From Saccharothrix sp. ALI-22-I (GTDB taxonomy: Bacteria > Actinomycetota > Actinomycetes > Mycobacteriales > Pseudonocardiaceae): a stretch of DNA of 64,000 nt. Every line of letters begins with the position of its first letter. Within the stretch, counting starts at the first letter, position 1. Under the pieces are notes generated by a model, which worked only from the letters and a program-made list of their open reading frames with translations, made no database searches and had not been told where the DNA came from. Location of the stretch: contig NZ_MTQP01000052.1 in the NCBI RefSeq assembly GCF_001984175.1, positions 1 through 64,000 of the forward strand, given 5' to 3'. Made by a program: the position numbers and the translations under genes. This document shows, piece by piece, positions 17,692 through 26,465 of this stretch.

Positions 17692-20600
17692 ATGGCTGGT
17701 TCCGGTCAGGGGTCGGGTCCCCGTGCCGTGTTCGCGGAGCGGTTCGCGCTGCTCTACGCGGAAGCGGGAGATCCACCGCTGAAGAGGGTGACCGAGTCGG
17801 TCAGCCGCGCACGACGCACCGACGAACGTGGTCGGCCGGTGCGCGCGACCGCGCAACGGGTCAGCGACTGGCGTCGCGGCCGCAACGTACCGGCCCGGTT
17901 CTCGGCACTCTCGGTAGTTCTCGAAGTCCTCATCGGCGAGGCGCGCAAGGCACGTCCGCAGCCGCCGGCGGCCGGGTTGTACGACCTGGACGCGTGGCGC
18001 GCGCTGTGGGAGGAGGCGTTGGCGAGCCCGGCGTCGGGGCTGGAGGACGAGGATCCGCCGAGTTCGGACGAGATCGGTGTGTGCCCGTACCGGGGATTGG
18101 CCGCGTTCCAGCCGGAGGATTCCAGTTGGTTCTTCGGCCGGGAACGCAGCACCGCCGCGTTGGTGTCCCGTTTGGGCAGTTCCGCGGAAACCGGCGGAAT
18201 CGTGATGCTGGTCGGCGCTTCGGGTGCCGGTAAATCGTCATTGGTGCGCGCGGGCGTGATCCCGTCCATTCGCGACGGCGCGTTGGCGGTCGAGGGTTCG
18301 ACGAAATGGCCGTCGGTGGTCATCACGCCGGGCGCCGATCCGGTGAAGGAATTGGTCCGGGAGATCCCGGAATTAGCCGACGTACTGGACATGGCGATCA
18401 GCCTGGACGGGATGGAACAGGACCTGGTGGCCTCGGGGCACGGTCCCGAGACGTTCCTGGGGCAGACGCTGATGGGCGTGCTGCGGTTCGCCGCGCAGAT
18501 CCGGGCGGCGTTCGCGGCGTACGCGGCACGGCACGGCAGCGACCGGGTGGTGGTCGTGGTGGACCAGTTCGAGGAGGCGTTCACGCTGTCCTCGGACGAG
18601 AACCGGGTGCAGGTGTTCGTGCAGGCGCTGCACGTGGCGTGCACGCCGGCCATCCCGGGCGGCACCGCGCCCGCGTTGGTGCTGGTGGGCGTGCGGGCCG
18701 ACTTCTACGGCCGCTGCCTGGCGTTCCCCGAGTTGGCCGACGCGTTGCAGGACCGCCAGATGGTGCTGGGGCCGATGACGTCGGCCGAGTTGCGGGAGGC
18801 GGTGTCGCGGCCGGCGAAGGCGGCGGGCCTGCAACTGGAGCCGGGCCTGATCGAACTGATGCTGCGCGACCTGGGTGTGCGCAGCGGCCGGGCGCAGGCC
18901 AGGGCCGGTCAGGGCGCGTACGACGCGGGCGCGTTGCCGCTGCTGTCGCACGCCCTGCTGGCCACCTGGCAACGTCGGCAGGCGGGCAAGCTGACCATCG
19001 CCGGCTACCGGTCGGCCGGTGGCATCCAGGGCGCGGTCGCGGCCACCGCCGAACGGGCGTGGGCGGATCTCGCGCCGGACGCCCAGCAGGCCGCGCGGCC
19101 GTTGCTGCTGCGCCTGGTGCGCGTCGGCGAGGACACCCAGGACACGCGCCGCCGTTCGACCCGGCACGAGCTGGTCGAACAGGCGGCGAATCGGCCCGCG
19201 GGCGAGGAGGCGCTGGAGGTGCTGGCGCGGGCCCGGCTGGTCACGCTCGACGCCGGTTCGGTGGAGATCACGCACGAGGCGCTGCTCCAGGCGTGGCCCC
19301 GGCTGCGCAGCTGGATCGACCAGGACCGGGAAGGGCAGCTGCTGCGGCAGCGGCTGGAAGAGGACGCGGCGACGTGGGCCGGCCAGGACCGCGACTCGTC
19401 ACTGCTCTACCGCGGCGCCCGGCTGGAGACCGCGCGGCTCTGGGCGGACGCGGCGGGCCCCCAGGTGCTGACCGCCACCGCCCAGGACTTCCTGTCCGTG
19501 TCGATGCAGCACCGCAGGCGGGCCGCGTGGGGCAGACGCGCGGCGGTGGCGTGCGTGGTCGTACTCGCGCTCATCGCCGCCACCGCCGCGGTGGTGGCCG
19601 TGCGGCAACGCGACGACGCGGTGTACCGGCAGGTCGTGGCGGAGGCCGACCGGCTGCAGGAGAGCGACCCGTCGCTGTCCGCGCAGCTGGCCCTGGTCGC
19701 GCACCGGATGCGCCCGGAGGACCGGGACGTGCAGACCCGGCTGCTGTCCACCCAGACCGCGCCGTTGGCGATGCCGCTGACCGGGCACACCGGGCCGGTG
19801 TACCTGACCTCGTTCTCCCCGAACGGCAAGACCCTGGCCACCGCCAGCTACGACCACACCGTGCGGCTGTGGGACCTGCGCGACCCGGAGAACCCGAAGC
19901 CGCTCGGTTCACCCCTGTCCGGCCACCGCGGCTGGGTGTCGTCGGCGGTGTTCAGCCCGGACGGCCGGACGCTGGCCACGGCGGGCGACGACGAGACCGT
20001 GCTGCTGTGGGACGTCAGCGACCCGGAACGGCCGCGTTCGCTCGGCCAGCCGCTGAAGGGCGGCAACGGCACCATCTACCTGCTCGCGTTCACCCCGGAC
20101 TCCCGGACGCTGGTCACCGCCAACGCCGACCGCACGGCCCGGCTGTGGGACGTGACCGACCCGGCCGCGCCGCAGCGGCTGGGCGAACCGCTCGGCGGGC
20201 ACACCGGCCAGGTGCGGTCGGTGGCGTTCAGCCACGACGGCAGGCTCCTGGCCACCGGCGGCGACGACGGGACCGTGGTGGTGTTCGACGTGAGCGACCG
20301 GCTCGCCCCCAAACCGCTGGGCGTGCCGATCGCCGACTTCGACAGCACCGTGCGCTCGCTGGCGTTCAGCCCGGACGACAAGGTCCTGGCCGCCGGCAGC
20401 CAGGACCACACCGTGCGGCTGTACGCCATGTCTGACCCGGCCGCGCCGCGGCTGCTCGGCCGACCGTTGACCGAGCACACCGAGTCCGTGTGGTCGGTGG
20501 CGTTCAGCCCGGACGGCCGGGTGCTGGCCTCGTCCGGCGGCGACGGCACCGCCCGGCTGTGGAACGTCACCGACCCGGCGCACCCCCTGCCGCTCGGCCA

Positions 20601-21750
20601 CCCCTTGGCCGGGCGCAACGGCACCGTGTACGCGGTGGCGTTCAGCCCTGACGGCGCCACCCTCGCCACCGGCAGCCACGACTCCGTGGTGCGGCTGTGG
20701 TCGTTGCCGCGCGGGGTGCTCGTCGGGCACGCGGCCCGCACCATCGGCCCCCGCTTCACGCCCGACGACCAACGGCTGGCGTCGGCGAGCGAGGACGACT
20801 CGATCCGGGTGTGGGACACCAGCGACCCGAGCACCCCCAAATCCGGCGCCCTGCTCGCGCACGGCGCCGGCGTGTGGGCCCTGGAGCTGAGCGACGACGG
20901 GCAGACGCTGGTCAGCGTGAGCGACAAGCTGGTGCGGCTGTGGGACTTCGCCGACCCGGACCACCCCCGACCGCTGGGCGCGCCGATCGAGGTGGGCACT
21001 CGGTACAGCTCGCCGGTGGCGATCCGGCCCGACGGCAAAGTGCTGGTCACCGGCTACGACGACGCGTCCGTGCAACTGTGGGACATCAGCGACCGCGAGC
21101 ACCCGAAGCGGCTCGGCGGCGCGCTGGTCGGGCACGGCGGGTACGTGCACTACGCCGCGTTCACCCCCGACGGCGCGACGCTGATCACGGCGGGCGCGGA
21201 CCAGACCGTGCGGCTGTGGAACGTCGGCAACCCGGCCGCCGCCCAGCCGCTCGGGCAGCCGTTGAACGGGCACACCGCGGCGGTCCGAGGAGGCGACATC
21301 AGCCCCGATGGGAAGACGCTGGCCACCGCCGGCGACGACCGCACGGTCCGGCTGTGGGACCTGACCACGCCGAGCCGGGTCAAGCCCATCGGCGCACCGC
21401 TCACCGGCCACGCCGAGGCCGTGGTGACGGTGGCGTTCAGCCCGGACGGCACGACGCTGGCCAGCGGCGGCGACGACCGCACCATCCGGCTGTGGGACGT
21501 GCACGACCTCCAGCGCGCCGCACCGCTCGGGCAGGTGCTGACCGGGCACGACGGCGGGCTGCGGGACATCTCGTTCTCCCCGGACGGCCGGATGCTGGCT
21601 TCCAGCAGCTCCGACAGCACAGTGCGGCTGTGGGACCTCGACCTGGAGCACGTCATCGGGCGGATCTGCGCCACGACCAAGGGCGTGCTGCCGGAGGAAC
21701 GGTGGCGCCAACACCTGCCGCAGCTGGACTACGCGCCGCCCTGCGCCTGA
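17692..21750 (+). CDS. STAND NTPase (nSTAND1) with 14 WD40 repeats
   Basis: A 1352-residue multidomain protein. Residues 10-90 resemble an XRE-like helical domain (RATAQRVSDWRRGRNVPARF). CPYRGLAAFQPEDSSWFFGRE leads into an nSTAND1 ATPase with Walker A GASGAGKSS (about 174-182) and Walker B VVVVDQFEEAF (about 285-295). A single transmembrane helix lies at about 618-638. From about 692 to 1325 there are 14 WD40 repeats, enough for two seven-bladed propellers. Such proteins are thought to be signalling ATPases that sense a ligand through the propeller. The last 22 nt overlap the convergent glycosyltransferase gene. No dedicated effector domain or neighbouring effector gene is visible. Confidence 0.92.
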   Translation: MAGSGQGSGPRAVFAERFALLYAEAGDPPLKRVTESVSRARRTDERGRPVRATAQRVSDWRRGRNVPARFSALSVVLEVLIGEARKARPQPPAAGLYDLDAWRALWEEALASPASGLEDEDPPSSDEIGVCPYRGLAAFQPEDSSWFFGRERSTAALVSRLGSSAETGGIVMLVGASGAGKSSLVRAGVIPSIRDGALAVEGSTKWPSVVITPGADPVKELVREIPELADVLDMAISLDGMEQDLVASGHGPETFLGQTLMGVLRFAAQIRAAFAAYAARHGSDRVVVVVDQFEEAFTLSSDENRVQVFVQALHVACTPAIPGGTAPALVLVGVRADFYGRCLAFPELADALQDRQMVLGPMTSAELREAVSRPAKAAGLQLEPGLIELMLRDLGVRSGRAQARAGQGAYDAGALPLLSHALLATWQRRQAGKLTIAGYRSAGGIQGAVAATAERAWADLAPDAQQAARPLLLRLVRVGEDTQDTRRRSTRHELVEQAANRPAGEEALEVLARARLVTLDAGSVEITHEALLQAWPRLRSWIDQDREGQLLRQRLEEDAATWAGQDRDSSLLYRGARLETARLWADAAGPQVLTATAQDFLSVSMQHRRRAAWGRRAAVACVVVLALIAATAAVVAVRQRDDAVYRQVVAEADRLQESDPSLSAQLALVAHRMRPEDRDVQTRLLSTQTAPLAMPLTGHTGPVYLTSFSPNGKTLATASYDHTVRLWDLRDPENPKPLGSPLSGHRGWVSSAVFSPDGRTLATAGDDETVLLWDVSDPERPRSLGQPLKGGNGTIYLLAFTPDSRTLVTANADRTARLWDVTDPAAPQRLGEPLGGHTGQVRSVAFSHDGRLLATGGDDGTVVVFDVSDRLAPKPLGVPIADFDSTVRSLAFSPDDKVLAAGSQDHTVRLYAMSDPAAPRLLGRPLTEHTESVWSVAFSPDGRVLASSGGDGTARLWNVTDPAHPLPLGHPLAGRNGTVYAVAFSPDGATLATGSHDSVVRLWSLPRGVLVGHAARTIGPRFTPDDQRLASASEDDSIRVWDTSDPSTPKSGALLAHGAGVWALELSDDGQTLVSVSDKLVRLWDFADPDHPRPLGAPIEVGTRYSSPVAIRPDGKVLVTGYDDASVQLWDISDREHPKRLGGALVGHGGYVHYAAFTPDGATLITAGADQTVRLWNVGNPAAAQPLGQPLNGHTAAVRGGDISPDGKTLATAGDDRTVRLWDLTTPSRVKPIGAPLTGHAEAVVTVAFSPDGTTLASGGDDRTIRLWDVHDLQRAAPLGQVLTGHDGGLRDISFSPDGRMLASSSSDSTVRLWDLDLEHVIGRICATTKGVLPEERWRQHLPQLDYAPPCA

Positions 21751-22619
21751 CCGAGTGCCTTGAGCGAATCGTCCAGGAGGTCCAGCTCGAACCGGCGCGG
21801 ATCGTCCACGTCCGGCCGGTAGGCGGCCATCAGGCCGTGGGCGCGGTCGAACCACGCGCGCAGCCGCGGCACGTCGACCGGGCGGTTCTCCGCGACGGCG
21901 TGCGCGACCAGGAGCTCGAACTCCTGCCGCATCAGCTCCGGCTTCGGCCGCTGCGGGTTCGTCCAGTCGTCGGCCAACACCGGCCGCATCCGGGTCGCGT
22001 GCCGGTTCCAGTGCAGCAGCAGGGCCAGGTCCACGGTGAAGCCGCCCGGCAGTTCCTCCGGCCACAACTCGCGCACCGCCGCGCGCTGGCCGGACCACGG
22101 GGTGGCGCCGACCTTCGGCAGGATCTCCGGGAACAACCGGCCCGCCAGCGGGGCGAAGAACCCGTGCAGCCACAGCTGCGGGTAGATCGGCCGCCAGTAC
22201 AGGTCGGACACGGTCACGTCGGCCAGGCCGTCCAGGATCGGCTTGACCAGCAGCTCCACCAGGGTCTGCTCGCCGAAGTAGCGCAGGTCGCCGTCGATCA
22301 GGCAGATCACGTCACCGGTCGCGGCCCGCAGGCCGTGCGCGATCGCGTTGCCCTTGCCGGCGGGCGACTCGACCACCTTCGCGCCCGCCGCACGGGCCAC
22401 GTCCGCGGTGTCGTCGGTGCAGCCGCTGGCGCTCACCACCACCTCACCCCGAACCCCCAAGAGGTCCAGACCGCACGAAGCGTCCGCGATGACTTCGGCC
22501 ACCGTGGCGGCCTCGTTGTGCGCCGGCACGAGCACCGTCACCGTCGCTGACCTGCGGCTCAACGTGCGCTCCTGGGCCAGGTCCAGGCCGAGGGCGGGGT
22601 CGATGGCGGGCTTGGACAT
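21729..22619 (-). CDS. Family 2 glycosyltransferase (GpgS-like)
   Basis: A 296-residue GT-A glycosyltransferase: VTVLVPAHNEAATVAEVIADA at the start, SGCTDDTADVARAAGAKVV, and the metal-binding DxD within CLIDGDLRYF. The overall pattern resembles glucosyl-3-phosphoglycerate synthase of actinobacteria (methylglucose lipopolysaccharide pathway), but assignment to that enzyme is tentative. The ATG at 22619 has AGGGGA at good spacing, while the ATG 15 nt upstream lacks one. It is convergent with the STAND gene and divergent from the DUF2165 gene. Confidence 0.85.
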   Translation of the reverse strand: MSKPAIDPALGLDLAQERTLSRRSATVTVLVPAHNEAATVAEVIADASCGLDLLGVRGEVVVSASGCTDDTADVARAAGAKVVESPAGKGNAIAHGLRAATGDVICLIDGDLRYFGEQTLVELLVKPILDGLADVTVSDLYWRPIYPQLWLHGFFAPLAGRLFPEILPKVGATPWSGQRAAVRELWPEELPGGFTVDLALLLHWNRHATRMRPVLADDWTNPQRPKPELMRQEFELLVAHAVAENRPVDVPRLRAWFDRAHGLMAAYRPDVDDPRRFELDLLDDSLKALGQAQGGA

Positions 22620-22670
22620 GTGGCTTCCCCTCATGGACTTCCGGTGGATCGTGACTAGGTTCTACAGATC

Positions 22671-23162
22671 ATGCGTTTACTTGCCCGGGTGGGGAGCCCG
22701 CAGGCGGCGATCACGGCGCTGACCGGGATCACCGCGCTCTACATGGGTCTCGTGGTGTTCGGGAACATCACCGACTACGAGACCAACCGCGCGTTCGTCC
22801 AGCACGTGTTCGCGATGGACACCACATTCGGTTCGCCGAACACGACGTGGCGCGCGATCACCAGCCCGACGGTCGTGACCATCGCGTACCTGCTGATCAT
22901 CCTGTGGGAGGCGGTCACGGCGCTGGTCATGCTGGCCGGGCTGGTGGCCTGGCTGCGGCGCCGGGAGGAGACCGCGCGGCAGCTGTCGTCCACGGGGTGG
23001 TTGATGCAGGTGCTGCTGTTCGGGGGCGGGTTCATCGCGATCGGCGGTGAGTGGTTCGTCATGTGGCAGTCCGGCGACTGGAACGGGCTGGCGGCCGCGT
23101 TCCAGAACTTCGTGATCGCCGCACTCGGACTCATCCTGCTGCACGCGAGCAAGCGCGCCTGA
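22671..23162 (+). CDS. DUF2165 small membrane protein
   Basis: A 163-residue protein with four hydrophobic segments and the DUF2165 pattern NITDYETNRAFVQHVFAMDTTF in the first extracytoplasmic loop, then GGGFIAIGGEWFVMWQS. Function is unknown. The family is often annotated as predicted small integral membrane protein. It is monocistronic and followed by a hairpin at 23201. Confidence 0.85.
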   Translation: MRLLARVGSPQAAITALTGITALYMGLVVFGNITDYETNRAFVQHVFAMDTTFGSPNTTWRAITSPTVVTIAYLLIILWEAVTALVMLAGLVAWLRRREETARQLSSTGWLMQVLLFGGGFIAIGGEWFVMWQSGDWNGLAAAFQNFVIAALGLILLHASKRA

Positions 23163-23200
23163 TCCCTTCGTCCCCCTAGTCCCCCTTCATCATCCGTGTG

Positions 23201-23240
23201 GAGCCGGAGGCCGCCTCCCTTGTGGTGGCCTCCGGTTCTC
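23201..23240. terminator. Bidirectional terminator
   Basis: CCGGAGGCC at 23204-23212 pairs with GGCCTCCGG at 23227-23235, with outer GAG/CTC matches, between the convergent DUF2165 and carboxylesterase genes. Confidence 0.65.
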
Positions 23241-23273
23241 GTCCCATGTCGACTGTGCCGGCTGCGTCGGCTC

Positions 23274-24803
23274 TTATTTGTCGGCCCAGAAGTCCAGCCG
23301 GTGCTCCGCTCGGTAGTCCACGCCGGTGATCGCGCCCGGTGCGAGCGACTGCACGTGCCGTCCGTCGGCGAACGCCGGCCAGCGCGGAAGGCCCTCGCCG
23401 TTCGGGTCGCCGTCGTGGGCGAAGTTGGCCCAGTACCGGATCATCAGGTCCGACAGTTCGCGCTGCCCGCCGGTCAGCTCCTCCTCCGGGAACAGGTAGC
23501 CGATGTCCGAGCTGTGGCTCGCACCCTGCTCGGACGCCGCCGGGTCGGCGAACTCGAACGCGAACGTCGGCGTGTGCGCGGACAGCAGCTCGTGCTGCCG
23601 GAACGTCGCCCGCGCCCACACCCGGTCGGTCAACACGGCCGCCCACGCCTCCGTCGGATCGGGGAACGCGCTGAGCGGGTACTCCTGTTCGACCTCGGCG
23701 GCCCGGTCCCCGAACGCCGCCGCGAGCAGGACCGGGTAGTCCTCGGCGGCGACCGGGCCGCGGAAGATCTCCACGATGCCGCGGTGCTCGTCACGGGTGT
23801 TGCCCGCCAGCACCGGAACCTTCGCGAACTCGCCGCCGGCGAGGGCGTCGGCGGGCACCTGCGGCAGGTCGGCGTTGCCGTAGCCGAAGGGTTGGAAGAT
23901 GTTCATCACCTGCGGGTGGTCCAGCAGCTTCTCGACCGGCAGTGCTCTGAGGCAGGCGATATCGGCGCAGCCCAGTTCGGCGGCGACGGTCTGCCCGATG
24001 CCCTCGATCTCGGCCGTGTCCCGCCAGGCGAGCCACGGCAGCGCGCCCAGACCGGGGTACCAGGCCTCCGCCGGCAGGTCGACCAGCGCGAACCCGCTGT
24101 GCATGATCGCCTTGTCGAACAGGCCGCGTGACTTCGGCGAGACCAGGTGCGCCGCGGTCGAGGACGCGCCGTAGGAGACGCCGAACAGGGTGACGTTCTC
24201 CGGGTCGCCGCCGAAGCTCCGGGCGTTGCGGCGGACCCACTCCAGCGCGGCGCGTTGGTCCTGGAGGCCGAACGTGCCCGAGCCGTCCAGGCCCGGCAGG
24301 CCGAAGCCGCCGAACACGCCCAGCCGGTAGTTGAACGTCACGACCACCACGTCGCCCTTGGTGGCCAGGGCGGTGGCGTCGAAGTGGTGGCCCGCCCCGA
24401 TCGCGCCGTCGCCGTGCACCCAGACCATGACCGGCTTAAGGCCCTCTGTGGACGGTGTCGTGACGTTGAGGAACAGGCAGTCCTCATCGGTCGCCTTGGT
24501 GTCCGAATAGGACGAGCCGATCTGCGGGCACGGGTTGCCCGGCGTGGTGGCATCCCTGATACCGCCCCAGTCCTCGGCCTTGCGCGGCGCCTGCCAACGC
24601 AGGTCGCCCTTGGGTGGTGCCGCGTACGGGATACCTTGGAAGACGGTGTGGTCGGCGCGCACGATGCCGCGCACCTCACCGCTCTCCACCCGCACGGTGT
24701 CTTGTCGTGGTCGCATTTCGGTCCCCCCGCATGCCGTCACGAGCAGTGCTGTCACGGCCGCTGTCACGGCCGCTCCGATCAGTGCCGGCGTCCCCCGACG
24801 CAT
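23274..24803 (-). CDS. Type-B carboxylesterase lipoprotein
   Basis: A 509-residue carboxylesterase/lipase. The N-terminal hydrophobic segment ends in a lipobox (LLVTACGG), so the enzyme should be a surface lipoprotein. TVFQGIPYAAPPKGDLRW and EDCLFLNV are family hallmarks. The nucleophile elbow is FGVSYGAS (serine near residue 210), a departure from the usual GESAG, and the oxyanion motif is HGDGA instead of HGGG. These deviations may shift specificity. It is preceded 4 nt upstream by a TetR gene on the same strand, which probably regulates both. Confidence 0.9.
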   Translation of the reverse strand: MRRGTPALIGAAVTAAVTALLVTACGGTEMRPRQDTVRVESGEVRGIVRADHTVFQGIPYAAPPKGDLRWQAPRKAEDWGGIRDATTPGNPCPQIGSSYSDTKATDEDCLFLNVTTPSTEGLKPVMVWVHGDGAIGAGHHFDATALATKGDVVVVTFNYRLGVFGGFGLPGLDGSGTFGLQDQRAALEWVRRNARSFGGDPENVTLFGVSYGASSTAAHLVSPKSRGLFDKAIMHSGFALVDLPAEAWYPGLGALPWLAWRDTAEIEGIGQTVAAELGCADIACLRALPVEKLLDHPQVMNIFQPFGYGNADLPQVPADALAGGEFAKVPVLAGNTRDEHRGIVEIFRGPVAAEDYPVLLAAAFGDRAAEVEQEYPLSAFPDPTEAWAAVLTDRVWARATFRQHELLSAHTPTFAFEFADPAASEQGASHSSDIGYLFPEEELTGGQRELSDLMIRYWANFAHDGDPNGEGLPRWPAFADGRHVQSLAPGAITGVDYRAEHRLDFWADK

Positions 24804-24807
24804 GTGC

Positions 24808-25383
24808 CTACCCCCTCTTCGTGACGAGCTCCACCGCAGTGATCAACTCGCGTTCACAGAGGTCGAGGTCGACCTCCGGGTGATCGCCCGCCCTGGCCAG
24901 GACGCCGTTGCGCAGGGCCAGGACGAAGATCGCCATCGTGTCCGCGTCGAACTCGCGGAACTCCTGGTTCCGTTGCCCCTCCCTGAGCAGGTCGGCCATC
25001 TTGCGGTGGTCGTCGTCCCCGGTGTCCCCGGTTCGCGTGTACGGGCGGACCTGGAGCAACGCCACCATGTGCGCGCGGTGGGCGCGCATGAAGCGCAGGT
25101 TGGCGCTCAGGAACGCCCGCAGCTCGCCGGCGGCGGTGGCGCTCCGGTCCATCCGCTCCAGGACGAACTCGGCGAACCTCTTGCGGACCTCCGCGTAGAC
25201 CTCGTCCACCAGCTCCTGCTTGCCCTTGAAGTGGTACGAGATCAGGCCCGTGCTGCTCAGCCCCGCACGGGCGGCGATCTGTTTGAACGAGGTCGCCCCG
25301 TAGCCGAGGTCGGCCAGCGTCTCGATCGCCGCCGAGACGATCTGCGCCCGTCGTGCCTGCTCGGTGAGGGACTTTGCTCGCAT
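24808..25383 (-). CDS. TetR family regulator
   Basis: A 191-residue TetR regulator with the helix-turn-helix in IETLADLGYGATSFKQIAARAGLSSTGLISYHFKGKQEL (residues 20-60). The ATG at 25383 lies inside a perfect palindrome, TTTGCTC-GCAT-GAGCAAA. It is followed on the same strand after 4 nt by the carboxylesterase gene, so it probably autoregulates a two-gene operon. The ligand is unknown. Confidence 0.92.
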   Translation of the reverse strand: MRAKSLTEQARRAQIVSAAIETLADLGYGATSFKQIAARAGLSSTGLISYHFKGKQELVDEVYAEVRKRFAEFVLERMDRSATAAGELRAFLSANLRFMRAHRAHMVALLQVRPYTRTGDTGDDDHRKMADLLREGQRNQEFREFDADTMAIFVLALRNGVLARAGDHPEVDLDLCERELITAVELVTKRG

Positions 25384-25410
25384 GAGCAAAATTTAGCACG
25401 CACGAGCAAA
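25373..25410. promoter_or_regulatory. TetR autoregulatory operator
   Basis: TTTGCTC (25373-25379) and GAGCAAA (25384-25390) form a perfect palindrome over the TetR start codon. A second related half-site pair, TTTAGCA...GAGCAAA, lies at 25392-25410. Such placement is typical of self-repressing TetR genes. Confidence 0.65.
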
Positions 25411-25567
25411 CACGGTCGAGTGGAGCTTGTCGGTGGGTCGCCGGTTCGTGGAGCGGGACGGACTGTGGCGGGCGGGGTGGGGCGCGCGGGTTTGGGTTGG
25501 CGGGGTTTCGGGCGGTGGGGTTTGGTTGCGTGAGCGGTTGGAGCGGGAAGTGCTGGTTGGAGGAGAT

Positions 25568-26341
25568 GTGACTGCCGTCGGTGAGAAGTACGGGACCGTT
25601 GTGCCTTACCTGGCCGTGCGTGACGCGCGGGCCGCCATCGACTACTACGTCGAGGTCTTCGGGGCCGCTCGGCGTGGCGATGCGATCGTGATGGACGACG
25701 GCTCCGTCGGGCACGCGGAGATCGCCATCGGGGACTCGGTGTTGATGCTCGCGGACGAGTCCGTCGAGTACTGGCACATCGCGCCCGGACGAGGTGGGGT
25801 CAATCCCATGCACCGGATCGAGGTGTCCGATGTGGACAGCGTGGTCCAGCGGGCGGCGGAGTTGGGGGGCACGGTGTTGCGGGCCGCCGACGACACGGGG
25901 AACGGGTACAGCGGGACCGTGCTCGACCCCTTCGGGTATCGGTGGATGGTGGCGACACGGAGCGGCGCGGCGGCCGGCGCGACCGCTGGTGCGACCCGAC
26001 CGGAACAGCCTCGGCACGGGGAAGTCGGGTACTGCACGCTCACCGTGCCCGACGACGAGGCCGCCAAGCGGTTCTACGGCGGCGTGTTGGGCTGGCGGTT
26101 CCCGGCCGGACGCGTCGAGCGGGGTTGGGGGATCGAGGGGGCGGGCCCGCCGGCCGGGTTGTGGGGCGGGCAGGCGCGGGCCGGGTGGAAGCTGATGTAC
26201 GCCGTCGACGATCTGCGCTCGGCCATGGCCCGCGTGCGCGAACAGGGCGGCACGGCCCAGGAGCCCGAGCGGCAGTCGTTCGGGCTCTCCAGCGAGTGCG
26301 TGGACAACCAGGGCATCGAGTTCTGGCTTTGGGAACTGTGA
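25568..26341 (+). CDS. VOC (glyoxalase-like) protein with two domains
   Basis: A 257-residue protein made of two vicinal-oxygen-chelate modules. The first (VVPYLAVRDARAAIDYYVEVFG to LDPFGYRWMVAT) resembles the PhnB/YkcA type. The second starts at GEVGYCTLTVPDDEAAKRFYGGVLGWRF. An Ala/Gly-rich linker joins them. The family includes dioxygenases, glyoxalases and antibiotic-binding proteins, so the role is open. The GTG at 25568 follows GGAGGAG directly, which rules out the 47-codon longer frame. Confidence 0.85.
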   Translation: MTAVGEKYGTVVPYLAVRDARAAIDYYVEVFGAARRGDAIVMDDGSVGHAEIAIGDSVLMLADESVEYWHIAPGRGGVNPMHRIEVSDVDSVVQRAAELGGTVLRAADDTGNGYSGTVLDPFGYRWMVATRSGAAAGATAGATRPEQPRHGEVGYCTLTVPDDEAAKRFYGGVLGWRFPAGRVERGWGIEGAGPPAGLWGGQARAGWKLMYAVDDLRSAMARVREQGGTAQEPERQSFGLSSECVDNQGIEFWLWEL

Positions 26342-26423
26342 GGTCATGACTCCATGTTCGAACGGGAGTTCGAACATGGCAAGATCACTTTCGAGTGGTC
26401 CTGCGGCGCGTGATCGGCGTGAT

Positions 26424-26465
26424 CGGCGCTACCCCACGATCTGGCGGCGCTACCCCACGATCTGG
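26424..26465. repeat. 21-bp tandem duplication at a gene end
   Basis: CGGCGCTACCCCACGATCTGG occurs twice head to tail (26424-26444, 26445-26465). It spans the last codons and stop of the minus-strand LuxR gene, so the last six codons plus stop are repeated in frame after the stop codon. A 9-bp tandem TGATCGGCG (26411-26428) adjoins it. Confidence 0.8.

Noticed and set aside
19909..22173. A 754-codon minus-strand frame opposite the WD40 region
   Set aside because: It mirrors the repeated WD40 codons and has no own domain.
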